NCBI RefSeq assembly: GCF_052116145.1
Contig: NZ_JBQKLQ010000002.1
Location: forward strand, 62,001 to 126,000
Length of the DNA: 64,000 bases
Direction of reading: 5' to 3'
Source of the DNA: Fundicoccus sp052116145
GTDB lineage: Bacteria > Bacillota > Bacilli > Lactobacillales > Aerococcaceae
Made by a program: the position numbers and the translations under genes. The notes beneath the pieces are model-generated. The model had not been told where the DNA came from. It saw nothing but the letters and a program-made list of their open reading frames with translations, and made no database searches. Below, piece by piece: positions 45,993-54,615 of this stretch (within the stretch, counting starts at the first letter, position 1; every line of letters starts with the position of its first letter).

Positions 45993-46964
45993 ATGACCGG
46001 AAATTTGTATTGGTATCGTGCGATGGCACGTCGTGGGGCTTTGAGTGAGGACGAGTTGTTCAAGTTGGGTCTGGAAGAGTGTGGCGCGCGCGGCGAGGCT
46101 GAGTTATTGGAGATGGTGAAGTCAGCGTTTGGTGAGGAGGCTTGGGTCGGGCGTAATGTTTGGCTGGACCAGCAGGTCGAGTGTGATGTGCTATTAATTA
46201 CGCATCACCGCATTTATAATTTGAATGCGAAGTATTATCGGGTGGATTTCTCTTATGCTCAAGGGCGTGCATACTTTGGCGGGAACGAGGCCAAGAGTAA
46301 TCCGTTGGCGGCCTTCCAGTCTTCGATGGATCGTCTGCGCGCTTTGACCAAGCGGGTAGGTTTGGATCTGCCTGTGGAAGGTATGTTGATGTTCATGAAT
46401 TCGGATCAGTTGGTATCGGTGGACGATACAGCTGCTTTTGGCTGCATCCCTCGCGCGCATGTGATGCGAACCTTGCAAGACTTGCAGAAAGAATCAGCGG
46501 CTGCCTATGGCAGTCGTCACGGCCGGGGGAGTGTCGGGGCTCAGTGGGCGGCCAGTCGCTTGCTGACTTTGGAGAGTCAGAGCAAGTATTGGGCCCCGCG
46601 TGTTGAGGATGCCCATTTGGCGCGGCTCGAAACAGGTCTGTTGTGTCCAGAGTGTGGCGGCTGCCACCTGCTGGTGACCCAACGGTCGCTCGAGTGTCCA
46701 TGTGGGCGTTATCGGTTTAGTAAGGGAGAGGCCATCTGGCACGCGGTCGAGGATTATTGCAAGATATTCCACGATGCTCCTGTCGTGACGGTCGCAGACA
46801 TCGAGTGGTTTTTGGCTGGACAGGTGCCTCGTAAAACCATTCGCCAAATTCTAGGTGCCCGCTACAAGATGAGTAGCCGCGGGAAGTATGCAGCCTACAT
46901 CAATCCATATTTCCGTCAGCCTTATGGAACCGTGCCTATTCGAGCACCTCGTAGAGGAAAATAA
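45993..46964 (+). CDS. NERD-like domain protein with zinc ribbon
   Basis: 323 residues with AAGGAGG 8 bases before ATG 45993. Residues 32-110 resemble the NERD nuclease-related domain (ARGEAELLEMVKSAF, then VECDVLLITHHRIYNLNAK). The Glu of the usual EvK motif reads Asn here, so catalysis is doubtful. A zinc ribbon follows: Cys218 and Cys221 in CPECGGC, Cys235 and Cys237 in CPCG. The C-terminus is basic. A DNA-related role is suggested by the family. It stands alone upstream of the 176-bp repeat array. Confidence 0.7.
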   Translation: MTGNLYWYRAMARRGALSEDELFKLGLEECGARGEAELLEMVKSAFGEEAWVGRNVWLDQQVECDVLLITHHRIYNLNAKYYRVDFSYAQGRAYFGGNEAKSNPLAAFQSSMDRLRALTKRVGLDLPVEGMLMFMNSDQLVSVDDTAAFGCIPRAHVMRTLQDLQKESAAAYGSRHGRGSVGAQWAASRLLTLESQSKYWAPRVEDAHLARLETGLLCPECGGCHLLVTQRSLECPCGRYRFSKGEAIWHAVEDYCKIFHDAPVVTVADIEWFLAGQVPRKTIRQILGARYKMSSRGKYAAYINPYFRQPYGTVPIRAPRRGK

Positions 46965-47000
46965 TGGTCTTGTGTTAGTTATCATTCTTGTATTAGGGTT

Positions 47001-48054
47001 CGTGTCGTTTTAATTGTCCCACTCGAGATCTGAGTGGGACAATTAAACGTTTAACGTGACCACTCAAAGTCTGAGTGGGACAATTAGAATGGTTTTTGGG
47101 GGAAACATGAGGGAAATGTCTGGAATTCAGGTGATTTCTTTAATGATGCCTCTTGATGACACACCTATTAGGTGATGTTTTAGGTTTAATTATCCCACTC
47201 GAGATATGAGTGGGACAATTAAACCTTTAACGTGACCACTCAAAGTCTGAGTGGAACAATTAGAAGGGTTTCGGGAGAAATATGATGGGAATGTCTGGAA
47301 TTCAGGTAATGTTCTTGATAATCCCTCTTGATATTACACCTATTAGGTGATGTTTTAAGTTTAATTGTCCCACTCGAGATATGAGTGGGATAATTAAACC
47401 TTTAACGTGACCACTCGAGATATGAGTGGGATAATTAAACCTTTAACGTGACCACTCGAGATATGAGTGGAACAATTAGAATGGTTTTTGGGGGAAATAT
47501 GATGGAAATGTCTGGAATTCAGGTGATTTCCTTAATGATGCCTCTTGATGACACACCTATTAGGTGATGTTTTAGGTTTAATTGTTCCACTCGAGATGTG
47601 AGTGGAACAATTAAAACTTTAACGTGCCCACTCAAAGTTTGAGTGGAACAATTAGAATGGTTTTGGGGGGAAATATGATGGAAATGTCTGGAATTCAGGT
47701 GATTTCCTTAATGATGCCTCTTGATGACACACCTATTAGGTGATGTTTTAGGTTTAATTGTTCCACTCGAGATGTGAGTGGAACAATTAAAACTTTAACG
47801 TGCCCACTCAAACTCTGAGTGGGACAATTAGAATGGTTTCGGGAGAAATATGATGGGAATGTCTGGAATTAAGGTAATGTTCTTGATAATCCCTCTTGAT
47901 ATTACACCTATTAGGTGATGTTTTAGATTTAATTGTCCCACTCGAGATATGAGTGGGATAATTAAACCATTAACGTGACCACTCAAAGTCTGAGTGGGAC
48001 AATTAAACCTTTAACGTGACCACTCAAAGTCTAAGTGGAACAATTAGAATGGTT
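47001..48054 (+). repeat. 176-bp composite repeat array A
   Basis: About six units begin near 47011, 47187, 47362, 47579, 47755 and 47930. Spacing is 175-176 bp except one of 217 bp that carries an extra 40-odd-bp hairpin module. Each unit has TAATTGTCCCACTC/GAGTGGGACAATTA-type hairpins with long stems, an AACGTGACCACTC module, a GTCTGGAATTCAGGT segment and an ACACCTATTAGGTGAT palindrome. The same unit, inverted, forms array B at 53.7-54.4 kb. It lies between convergent genes; non-coding. Confidence 0.95.
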
Positions 48055-48103
48055 AGTAGCCACCACTTGGCTAAGTGTAAATTCATTTCATCTAGAAAAA
48101 CAT

Positions 48104-48192
48104 AAAGGTGTCACTTCACTACGTTTCGTGACGATTATACAAAAGCAAAGATCTTTCTTATAATCGTCCGGCCGACTAGGTCGGACGCCTTT
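48104..48192. repeat. Cloverleaf element copy (48.1 kb)
   Basis: Outer stem AAAGGTGTC with GACGCCTTT. The left hairpin is GTCAC...GTGAC, the central arm CGATTATA with TATAATCG, and the right hairpin GTCCGGCCG...CGGAC. All four helices are well kept. Confidence 0.75.
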
Positions 48193-48260
48193 ATCTCTTC
48201 AAGCAAGAGGTTGTTCCAAACAAACCCCCTATAGAAGTAAATACAGCGCCCACAAAACAT

Positions 48261-48350
48261 AAAGGTGTCACTTCACTACGTTTCGTGACGATTATACAAA
48301 AGCACCCTCACCTCAAATCGGCCAGCCGGACAAGTCGGCCCCCTCACATC
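48261..48350. repeat. Cloverleaf element copy, left half conserved (48.3 kb)
   Basis: It repeats the left 46 bases of the preceding copy almost exactly (AAAGGTGTCACTTCACTACG and on). A diverged right half follows with AATCGGCCAGCCGG and no outer stem partner. Confidence 0.6.
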
Positions 48351-48360
48351 ATCCAGCAAC

Positions 48361-48490
48361 CTAAATCCGACGCCTTCCCTCTAATCGTCCGGCCGCACAA
48401 GTCGGACACCGTCACCCCTAATCGTCCAGCCGCTCAGGTCGGACACCGTCACCCCTAATCGTCCGGCCACCCAGGTCGGACGCCTTTTTC
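48361..48490. repeat. Tandem copies of the cloverleaf right arm
   Basis: Three near-identical modules of about 37 bp, each with CTAATCGTCCRGCC followed by AGGTCGGACRCC or a variant. Each can form the GTCCG...CGGAC hairpin. The last ends GACGCCTTTTT like a complete element. Confidence 0.65.
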
Positions 48491-48521
48491 TTTCGCCATA
48501 CTCACCTCACCTTCCCAAATA

Positions 48522-48543
48522 TAAAAAGCCGCCCAAGGGCGGC
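48522..48543 (-). terminator. Terminator of the tsaD operon
   Basis: GCCGCCC and GGGCGGC with a 2-base loop, then TTTTTAT on the minus strand, 15 bases after the tsaD stop. Confidence 0.85.
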
Positions 48544-48557
48544 TTCTACAGTCTTTT

Positions 48558-49655
48558 TTATAACATCAGGCCTGGTTTGGCGTTAATCATTAAATCACTA
48601 AACTTTTTCTCTTTATATAGATGGTGAGAGGCTGCTCCAATCATAGCGGCGTTGTCGCCACACAGTGATAAAGGTGGAATCAACACTTCTAGTTCAGGAA
48701 AGTCAGCGGCTAGACGCGAGGTCAAGCCTTCGCGTAAACCTGAATTGGCCGCCACGCCGCCCGCTAGAACGAACTGACGCACAGGCAGCACGCCCGAACC
48801 TCTATCAGAACCAGCAGAACCAGCAGAACCAGCAGAACCAGCAGAACTAGCAGATTCACCAGCAACATCCCCACCGTATTCCTTCAACGCACGAACCGTC
48901 TTTTCGACTAATACTTCCACAACAGCGTTCTGGAATGAAGTCGCCAAGTCCTTTGGTACCACTGTTTCGCCACGTTGGCGAGCGTTATGGATCAGGTTCA
49001 TGACTGCACTCTTCATTCCTGAAAAGCTAAAGTCCAAGTTATCTTCATGCAACATTGCGCGTGGGATCTGATAGCTTTCACTACCTTCTTGAGCTAGTTG
49101 ATCCATGTGTTTCCCCGCTGGATAAGGCAGATCCAACATGCGCCCTATTTTGTCATAAGCTTCACCGACCGCATCATCTTGGGTCTCGCCGATGACTTCG
49201 AAGACGCCATCCTCCGGCATGTAAACCAGTTCCGTATGTCCACCGCTAGCAATCAGCGCCAGCAAAGGAAACTTCAGTGGCTGAATCAGCTGGCTTGCGT
49301 AAATATGACCAGCCAGGTGGTTGACGGGAATCAAGGGTTTGTCGTGGACAAAAGCCAAAGTTTTGGCAGCCGTCAAGCCGACCAATAAAGCCCCCACAAG
49401 TCCTGGCCCTTGCGTCACCGCAATCGCGTCGACATCGTCCACACTGGTCAAGCCAGCTCCGACCAGGGCCTTGTCGATGACTTGCGTGATTTGTTCAACG
49501 TGGTGACGACTAGCCACTTCCGGCACAACGCCCCCAAAACGCATGTGGCTCTTTATTTGTGACGCCACAATATTCGATTTTATGAGCGAACCATTTTCAA
49601 TGACTGCGACACTCGTTTCGTCACAGCTCGATTCAATCGCTAGAATCTGACTCAT
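48558..49655 (-). CDS. tsaD: tRNA N6-adenosine threonylcarbamoyltransferase TsaD
   Basis: 365 residues from ATG 49655, with GAGGTG upstream; a GTG three codons earlier overlaps that site. It has an ASKHA fold with ILAIESSCDETSVAV, the metal histidines of NHLAGHIYA and SGGHTELVYM, and FVLAGGVAANSGLR. With TsaB and TsaE it puts threonylcarbamoyl on A37 of ANN-decoding tRNAs. Unusually, residues about 262-288 are a Ser/Ala/Gly-rich insertion made by a 9-bp tandem repeat just before the FVLAGG strand. The start overlaps the upstream GNAT gene by 23 bases. Part of the tsaB - GNAT - GNAT - tsaD operon. Confidence 0.96.
   Translation of the reverse strand: MSQILAIESSCDETSVAVIENGSLIKSNIVASQIKSHMRFGGVVPEVASRHHVEQITQVIDKALVGAGLTSVDDVDAIAVTQGPGLVGALLVGLTAAKTLAFVHDKPLIPVNHLAGHIYASQLIQPLKFPLLALIASGGHTELVYMPEDGVFEVIGETQDDAVGEAYDKIGRMLDLPYPAGKHMDQLAQEGSESYQIPRAMLHEDNLDFSFSGMKSAVMNLIHNARQRGETVVPKDLATSFQNAVVEVLVEKTVRALKEYGGDVAGESASSAGSAGSAGSAGSDRGSGVLPVRQFVLAGGVAANSGLREGLTSRLAADFPELEVLIPPLSLCGDNAAMIGAASHHLYKEKKFSDLMINAKPGLML
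48806..48854 (-). repeat. 9-bp tandem repeat inside tsaD
   Basis: About five copies of AGCAGAACC in a row (plus strand), encoding a Gly-Ser-Ala repeat. The unit length keeps the frame whatever the copy number. Confidence 0.85.
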
Positions 49656-50259
49656 CGCCAGCACCTCTTTCTTGATTTTGCTTCACGCCCTCTAGGCCTT
49701 CGTCGCTCTCCACAACACCCGCACCAGCACCCTGACCAGCACCCGCCAAATGCTTCTGCATAATCACCGCATCATCGGCCGGGTCCTCGTAGTAGCCTTG
49801 ACGTACGACCAATTCTTCAAAACCAGCCGCCCTGTACAAGGCACGCGCTGGCACATTCTTCGCCCGCACTTCCAAAAATAAATTTAAAATGTCGCGCGCC
49901 GCCAACTGGTCCAAGACAAAGTTAAACAAATGCAGCCCCAGTCCCAATTGACGCCAAGACGGCTCAACAAAGACCGTGTTAATCGTGGCCTCATCCAGAA
50001 TATGATGGAGGCTGACATAAGCCAGCAGCTCATCACGATCACGCACCATCACATAATACTCAGACTGCGCGTTGGCGAAATCCGCCTCACTCATCGCCGT
50101 TGACCAAGCAAACGTCGCCTCATTGGCCACAATTATCTGTGAGCGCAGGACTTGCGGCAACTCGATTCCCCTAAAAGGAACCACCTTCACATTCAATACC
50201 GTCTCCTCCAGCGCCTCACGCTCCAGGTCACGACCACGATTACGTTCTGTTCCACTCAT
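49633..50259 (-). CDS. rimI: RimI-like GNAT N-acetyltransferase with acidic tail
   Basis: 208 residues from ATG 50259, with GGAGAGGGG upstream; an upstream GTG at 50298 has no site. The GNAT core is at about 30-170: TVFVEPSWRQLGLGLHLFNFV carries the acetyl-CoA Q/R-x-x-G-x-G/A loop and FLEVRAKNVPARALYRAAGF the RimI signature. The C-terminal 35 or so residues are Gly/Ala then Glu/Asp/Ser-rich and look disordered. RimI acetylates the N-terminus of ribosomal protein S18. Its place between tsaD and a second GNAT gene is typical for the operon. Confidence 0.88.
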   Translation of the reverse strand: MSGTERNRGRDLEREALEETVLNVKVVPFRGIELPQVLRSQIIVANEATFAWSTAMSEADFANAQSEYYVMVRDRDELLAYVSLHHILDEATINTVFVEPSWRQLGLGLHLFNFVLDQLAARDILNLFLEVRAKNVPARALYRAAGFEELVVRQGYYEDPADDAVIMQKHLAGAGQGAGAGVVESDEGLEGVKQNQERGAGDESDSSD

Positions 50260-50301
50260 TTCCTCAGCCCCCTCTCCTTCAACATTCCAAGCACACACTC
50301 G

Positions 50302-50973
50302 CTAATTCAATGGCCTGACCATCAACAGCGCCGTCTCGTTATTATTGTAATAATAATTATACTTCTTCTGCGACACCGTGAAACCATGCTTCATATACAA
50401 CATCTGCGCCGTCAAATTCGACTCACGCACCTCTAAACTCGCCTGACGAATCTTCTCGTCCTTGGCCAAAGTCAACCACTGGTTCAATAAATAACTGCCC
50501 AGACCATGCCCTTGAAAATCAGGATGCACAATCAAATGCGACACATGCGCCTTCTTGGCCAGAAAACGCCCAGTGACCATACCAACCAAAGCCACATCCT
50601 CATCATTTACCGAATGATGCTCCAACAACAAATAGACCGCATAAGGATTCGTCCGCCAATCACGCTCAAAATCCTCCTGCTCCCAAGCCAAATAACCATC
50701 ATAACCGACCAACTCCAAAGCAGTAATCGCCTCAATATCGGCCGCCGTCGCCACACGCAAATGAATCACATAATCCGACTCACCCTCACGCGCCAGACGC
50801 ACATCCGACTCACCCTCCAACTTAGCCGCAATCCGCGCCATAACAGGATGCTTCACACCATCAGACGCCTTACGCGCCGCCTCACCCGTCAACTCATAAT
50901 TCAAAGAATGCACCGCCTGTGTCGCCATTTGATAAACTTCCTGATTACGTAAAATGTTCAATAAATTCTTCAT
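50302..50973 (-). CDS. Second RimI-like GNAT N-acetyltransferase
   Basis: 223 residues from ATG 50973, with GAAGG just upstream and 29 bases overlapping tsaB. The first 75 residues are an extension without clear motif. The GNAT domain then holds LRVATAADIEAITALE, HLIVHPDFQGHGLGSYLLNQ (acetyl-CoA loop) and LEVRESNLTAQMLYMKHGF. The last motif is RimI-like. Two RimI paralogues in tandem between tsaB and tsaD suggest one keeps the S18 role and the other has diverged; which one cannot be told. Confidence 0.85.
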   Translation of the reverse strand: MKNLLNILRNQEVYQMATQAVHSLNYELTGEAARKASDGVKHPVMARIAAKLEGESDVRLAREGESDYVIHLRVATAADIEAITALELVGYDGYLAWEQEDFERDWRTNPYAVYLLLEHHSVNDEDVALVGMVTGRFLAKKAHVSHLIVHPDFQGHGLGSYLLNQWLTLAKDEKIRQASLEVRESNLTAQMLYMKHGFTVSQKKYNYYYNNNETALLMVRPLN

Positions 50974-51691
50974 GATCGCCTTCACTCGCAATAGTCGTAT
51001 TATTTTTCTGCGCCCACTCACGCTCCGCCAACGTCGCATGCGCATAATTCGGCGCCAACAACGTCGCCTCACTCACACGAGACCACGGACACAATAGGGC
51101 CTTACTAGCATGTGGCCAAGTAGACCAATCATCTAACTTTTGAACCTTCTTGTCAGGAAATTCCTCCAAAAAGGCTTCAACAAACTCATCGATGGCATCA
51201 CCCACCAAGACAACATGCTCACCCAGCTGTTCTCCAACCTCATGTAACCACTCACGCCAATCAACATGAGCATCCGGCACAACGACTTCCAGTTGCCCCT
51301 CACGTGCCGTGTAAACCGCCGTGTAGGCTGACAAACGTCTTGCATCCATTACCGGTATCAGTGTGTCGACTTGCGTATCAATCGCCGCCGCTGCCATCAA
51401 GGCGAGCGAAGACACGGTATATAATGGCAGCTTTTTAGAGTTCGCCCATGTTTTCGCGAAAGTCACTCCTACACGTAAACCTGTATAAGAGCCTGGTCCA
51501 ATCCCGGTAATCAAGCCGTCCAGGTCACTCGTTTTCCAATTTAATTGTTCCATCAATTGAGCCACCGCTGGTACTAATAGGACGCCGTGTTGTTGCGCCG
51601 CTAGCAACGTATTTTCAGCAACAACTTCAGAGTCCTCAAGCAAGGCCAAACTCAAAGCCTTTGTGGAACTATCGATCGCCAAATATTTCAA
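50945..51691 (-). CDS. tsaB: tRNA threonylcarbamoyladenosine biosynthesis protein TsaB
   Basis: 248 residues from TTG 51691, preferred because AGGTG is 6 bases upstream and the product then starts MKYLAIDSSTKALSLAL as in the family. It has ITGIGPGSYTGLRVGVTFAK and SSLALMAAAA. It is an inactive ASKHA paralogue that forms the core heterodimer with TsaD. First gene of the operon, overlapping the second GNAT gene. Confidence 0.94.
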   Translation of the reverse strand: MKYLAIDSSTKALSLALLEDSEVVAENTLLAAQQHGVLLVPAVAQLMEQLNWKTSDLDGLITGIGPGSYTGLRVGVTFAKTWANSKKLPLYTVSSLALMAAAAIDTQVDTLIPVMDARRLSAYTAVYTAREGQLEVVVPDAHVDWREWLHEVGEQLGEHVVLVGDAIDEFVEAFLEEFPDKKVQKLDDWSTWPHASKALLCPWSRVSEATLLAPNYAHATLAEREWAQKNNTTIASEGDHEEFIEHFT

Positions 51692-51807
51692 TCTCTTCAC
51701 CTATTTCTTGTGACTTGTAGCTAACGCCCAAATCTTTTTTCAACATCCTCACAAAATATTTCAACACAACTTATGGGAATATTTTCTCGTTCATTATTCT
51801 AACACAA

Positions 51808-51829
51808 AAAACCCTCGCTTACGAGAGGG
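51808..51829 (-). terminator. Terminator of hisC, overlapping its stop codon
   Basis: CCCTC and GAGGG arms around the TAA at 51819, followed by GTTTTTTGTG on the minus strand. Confidence 0.75.
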
Positions 51830-52901
51830 CTTGTCGCATCAGTGTCCGTAGGCGGGCACCATCGCCTGCTTCTGGAATCGTTAGACGAATCCAGTTCGGG
51901 AAGCTATGGGTGCTGACCATATAACCGGCTTGACGGAATATTCTGATTAAAGTAGTTGCGTCGTCGACTTCAAACATCACAAAGTTCGTATAACTTGGAT
52001 AATGAGTCAGGCCCAGCTCCTCAAAGAAAGCCAGCCACAACTCACGCTCCTGGCGGTTCGCCTCGACAATTTCCGCAAGATAATCATGGTCCTGGAAACC
52101 AGCGAGAGCTGCAATTTCAGTTAAGCCCGACACGTTGAAGGGTGTGCGCGTGGCATCAACAATTTCAGCCGCCTGCGGATGTAAAACCGTATAACCACAG
52201 CGAATATTCGCCAGGCCATAGGCTTTCGAGAAGGTGCGCATAATCATCAGATTCGGGTAGTCAGGAAAAAGTGACACGCCCGACTGACTCTCCGCTAGAC
52301 CACTATATTGGAAGTAAGCCTCGTCCAGAACGACCAGGATGTTGGCTGGAACTTGATCCAGAAAGGCTTCAATTTGGTCCAAGGGCTCCATATTACCGGT
52401 CGGATTATTCGGGTTACATAAGTAAATTAACTTGGTGCGCTCACTAATGGCAGCCTTCATGCCCGGCCAATCTACCGCAAGTTGCTTGTCCGGCACCTCG
52501 ATAATGCTTGCGCCATCGACGCGCGCTTGGCTGGCATATTCCGGGAAAGTTGGCGTATGGACCAGAACTTCATCGCCCGGTTCTATATAAGTACGCGGCA
52601 AGATTTGAATCATCTCGTCCAAGCCGTTGGTGAACACCAGAGCATCTGGATCTACGCCGTGATAAGTCGCCAGCGCCTCGCGCAGTTGAGTCAAGCGCGT
52701 ATCCGGGTAACGGTGGGCATGGGCGCCCGTCCATGCCTGGATGGCTTCAGCCACTTTGGGCGATGGGCCGTAGACATTTTCATTCATCGATAGACGAACC
52801 GGCGCATGGTCAATCTTCAATTGAGCCTGGAGTGCTTCCGGCTCAAGGTCTGGCACATAGCGCGACAAGTGGGTCGTATTACGTTTAGCTTCTTGCTTCA
52901 T
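51819..52901 (-). CDS. hisC: Histidinol-phosphate aminotransferase
   Basis: A 360-residue class II PLP aminotransferase: RLSMNENVYGPSPKV, YCNPNNPTG-like LCNPNNPTGNMEPL, DEAYFQYSG, and the PLP lysine in MRTFSKAYGLANIRCGY. It converts imidazole acetol phosphate and glutamate to histidinol phosphate. Members of the family also act on aromatic amino acids. No other his gene is nearby, so a broader aromatic role is possible. Monocistronic. Confidence 0.92.
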   Translation of the reverse strand: MKQEAKRNTTHLSRYVPDLEPEALQAQLKIDHAPVRLSMNENVYGPSPKVAEAIQAWTGAHAHRYPDTRLTQLREALATYHGVDPDALVFTNGLDEMIQILPRTYIEPGDEVLVHTPTFPEYASQARVDGASIIEVPDKQLAVDWPGMKAAISERTKLIYLCNPNNPTGNMEPLDQIEAFLDQVPANILVVLDEAYFQYSGLAESQSGVSLFPDYPNLMIMRTFSKAYGLANIRCGYTVLHPQAAEIVDATRTPFNVSGLTEIAALAGFQDHDYLAEIVEANRQERELWLAFFEELGLTHYPSYTNFVMFEVDDATTLIRIFRQAGYMVSTHSFPNWIRLTIPEAGDGARLRTLMRQALS

Positions 52902-52961
52902 AGGCGTTCCTCATTCCATTCCATCAGTTTTTCGTATCAATAAGCATACCACAAAAAGTCA

Positions 52962-53073
52962 AGTTTGCTAGCCTTATGATGCTGTCTTGTAAGAAGTTTG
53001 GTAGCCTTATGATGCTGTCTTGTAAGAAGTTTGGTAGCCTTATGATGCTGTCTTGTAAGAAGTTTGGTAGCTT
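52962..53073. repeat. 33-bp tandem repeat, three copies and a partial
   Basis: Units start at 52962, 52995, 53028 and 53061, all with AGTTTGSTAGCCTTATGATG. Just upstream of hisC, so copy number could affect its promoter. An open frame through it is a by-product of the period being a multiple of three. Confidence 0.9.
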
Positions 53074-53120
53074 ATTTTTTGAGGGGTGGGGTGTTGTTGA
53101 GGTGTTGTTGGGTGGCGCGG

Positions 53121-53310
53121 GCTCGCTTGCGAAGGCGGTGCCTGGACTGGCTGGGGCACGTCTTCATCTCTTGTCGGTCTGCGGTGGTCGCCGCAGCCGG
53201 CAAGGAGATTACCACTCGCCTGTCTACTGAAGTCCTAGGTCGCTTGGCTCCCAGGACTTCATGTGCGCCAAGCGGCCTAGAGCCAGCCAGTCCCGCCTTC
53301 TCCAGTGAGC
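53121..53310 (-). ncRNA. Structured element, copy 2 (candidate non-coding RNA)
   Basis: Outer stem: 53121-53154 pairs with 53283-53310 (GAAGGCGG and GGACTGGCTGG with their complements, a 5-base bulge). Inside are a 14-bp stem CTAGGTCGCTTGGC/GCCAAGCGGCCTAG (plus strand), TGAAGTCCT paired with AGGACTTCA across it (pseudoknot geometry), and a long hairpin with CTGCGG/CCGCAG at its tip. On the minus strand its core matches the 36.0-kb element closely. Located between hisC and repeat array B. Confidence 0.55.
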
Positions 53311-53552
53311 TTTTAGGACGCGAACAAATCTGGGTGAAAGTTTGACTATGTTTGATGGAGGGGAGAAAGAGAAGGCTTGTGCGACAATCGTGACTTTGAG
53401 AGATCGAGTAATTAGGATGGGTAGATGAGTTTGAGAGGGGATTGAAAATTTCGGAAGTTTGTTGGAATTGTAGGATGGTCAGATGGTCAGATGGTCAGAT
53501 GGTCAGTTTATAGCAAACCGCTTGTTGACGGGCACAGCTTGTATAGAAAGAT

Positions 53553-53644
53553 AAAGGTGTCCGCTCTTATCGGACCGGACGATTTGATAAAGTGCTTGGA
53601 TGCTTTCATTTAATCGTCACGCAGTGGAATGGAGTGACACCTTT
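53553..53644. repeat. Cloverleaf element copy (53.6 kb)
   Basis: Outer stem AAAGGTGTC (53553-53561) with GACACCTTT (53636-53644), perfect 9 bp. The left hairpin is GTCCG...CGGAC, the central arm GACGATT...AATCGTC, and the right hairpin GTCAC...GTGAC. The best-paired copy. Confidence 0.8.
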
Positions 53645-53699
53645 GGGTTTATGGGTGATGGTGGTTAAATAAGAGTGTTATTTGTTGTGCGCTCAGATT

Positions 53700-54440
53700 C
53701 TTTCTAATTGTCCCACTCAGACTTTGAGTGGGCACGTTAAAGGTTTAATTGTTCCACTCAAATCGTGAGTGGGACAATTAAAACTAAAACATCACCTAAA
53801 AGGTGTGATATCAGGAGGATTCATCAAGAAATTCACCAGAATTCCAGACAGTTCCATCAAGTTTCCCCCAAAAACCATTCTAATTGTTCCACTCAAACTT
53901 TGAGTGGGCACGTTAAAGGTTTAATGGTTCCACTCAAATCGTGAGTGGGACAATTAAAACTAAAACATCACCTAAAAGGTGTGATATCAGGAGGATTCAT
54001 CAAGAAATTCACCTGAAATCCAGACATTTCCATCAAGTTTCCCCCAAAAACCTTTCTAATTGTCCCACTCAGACTTTGAGTGGGCACGTTAAAGGTTTAA
54101 TGGTTCCACTCAAATCGTGAGTGGGACAATTAGACCTAAAACATCACCTAAAAGGTGTCGTGTCAGCCAGCAACATAAACAAACTCCCAGAAAAACTCAA
54201 CCATTCCCATCAAGTTTCCCCCAAAACCATCCTAATTGTCCCACTCAGACTTTGAGTGGGCACGTTAAAGGTTTAATTGTTCCACTCAAATCGTGAGTGG
54301 GACAATTAAAACTAAAACATCACCTAAAAGGTGTAGTGTCAGCCTCCAACATAAACAAACTCCCAGAAAAACTCAACGATTCCCCCACATTTCACTAAAT
54401 TCCATTCTAATTGTTCCAGTCAACTCTCGAGTAATCACTT
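53700..54440 (-). repeat. 176-bp composite repeat array B
   Basis: Units begin near 53704, 53880, 54056, 54232 and 54407, 175-176 bp apart: four complete and one broken. They carry the same modules as array A but inverted: CTAATTGTCCCACTC, CACGTTAAAGGTTTAATTG, ATCACCTAAAAGGTGT, AATTCCAGAC. Lies between hisC and the proS end. Confidence 0.95.
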
Positions 54441-54615
54441 TAGATCGGAGGTCTAGCCGAACACAATGAGCCGCCCCTATTCTTTCACTTCCTTCAAGAG
54501 TTTTCTTATCCGCCCTCCCCAAGTAACCCAACACAAAAAGCCGCCCCCGCAGCCGCCCACTTTAGTGGGGGCCACAGGAGCAGCTTGTTTTTTAAAGTCC
54601 TATTTTGTCCGGAAT

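Noticed and set aside
52976..53345. Two frames of 84 and 93 residues between hisC and array B
   Set aside because: They are translations of the 33-bp repeat and of the structured element; no coding signal beyond that.
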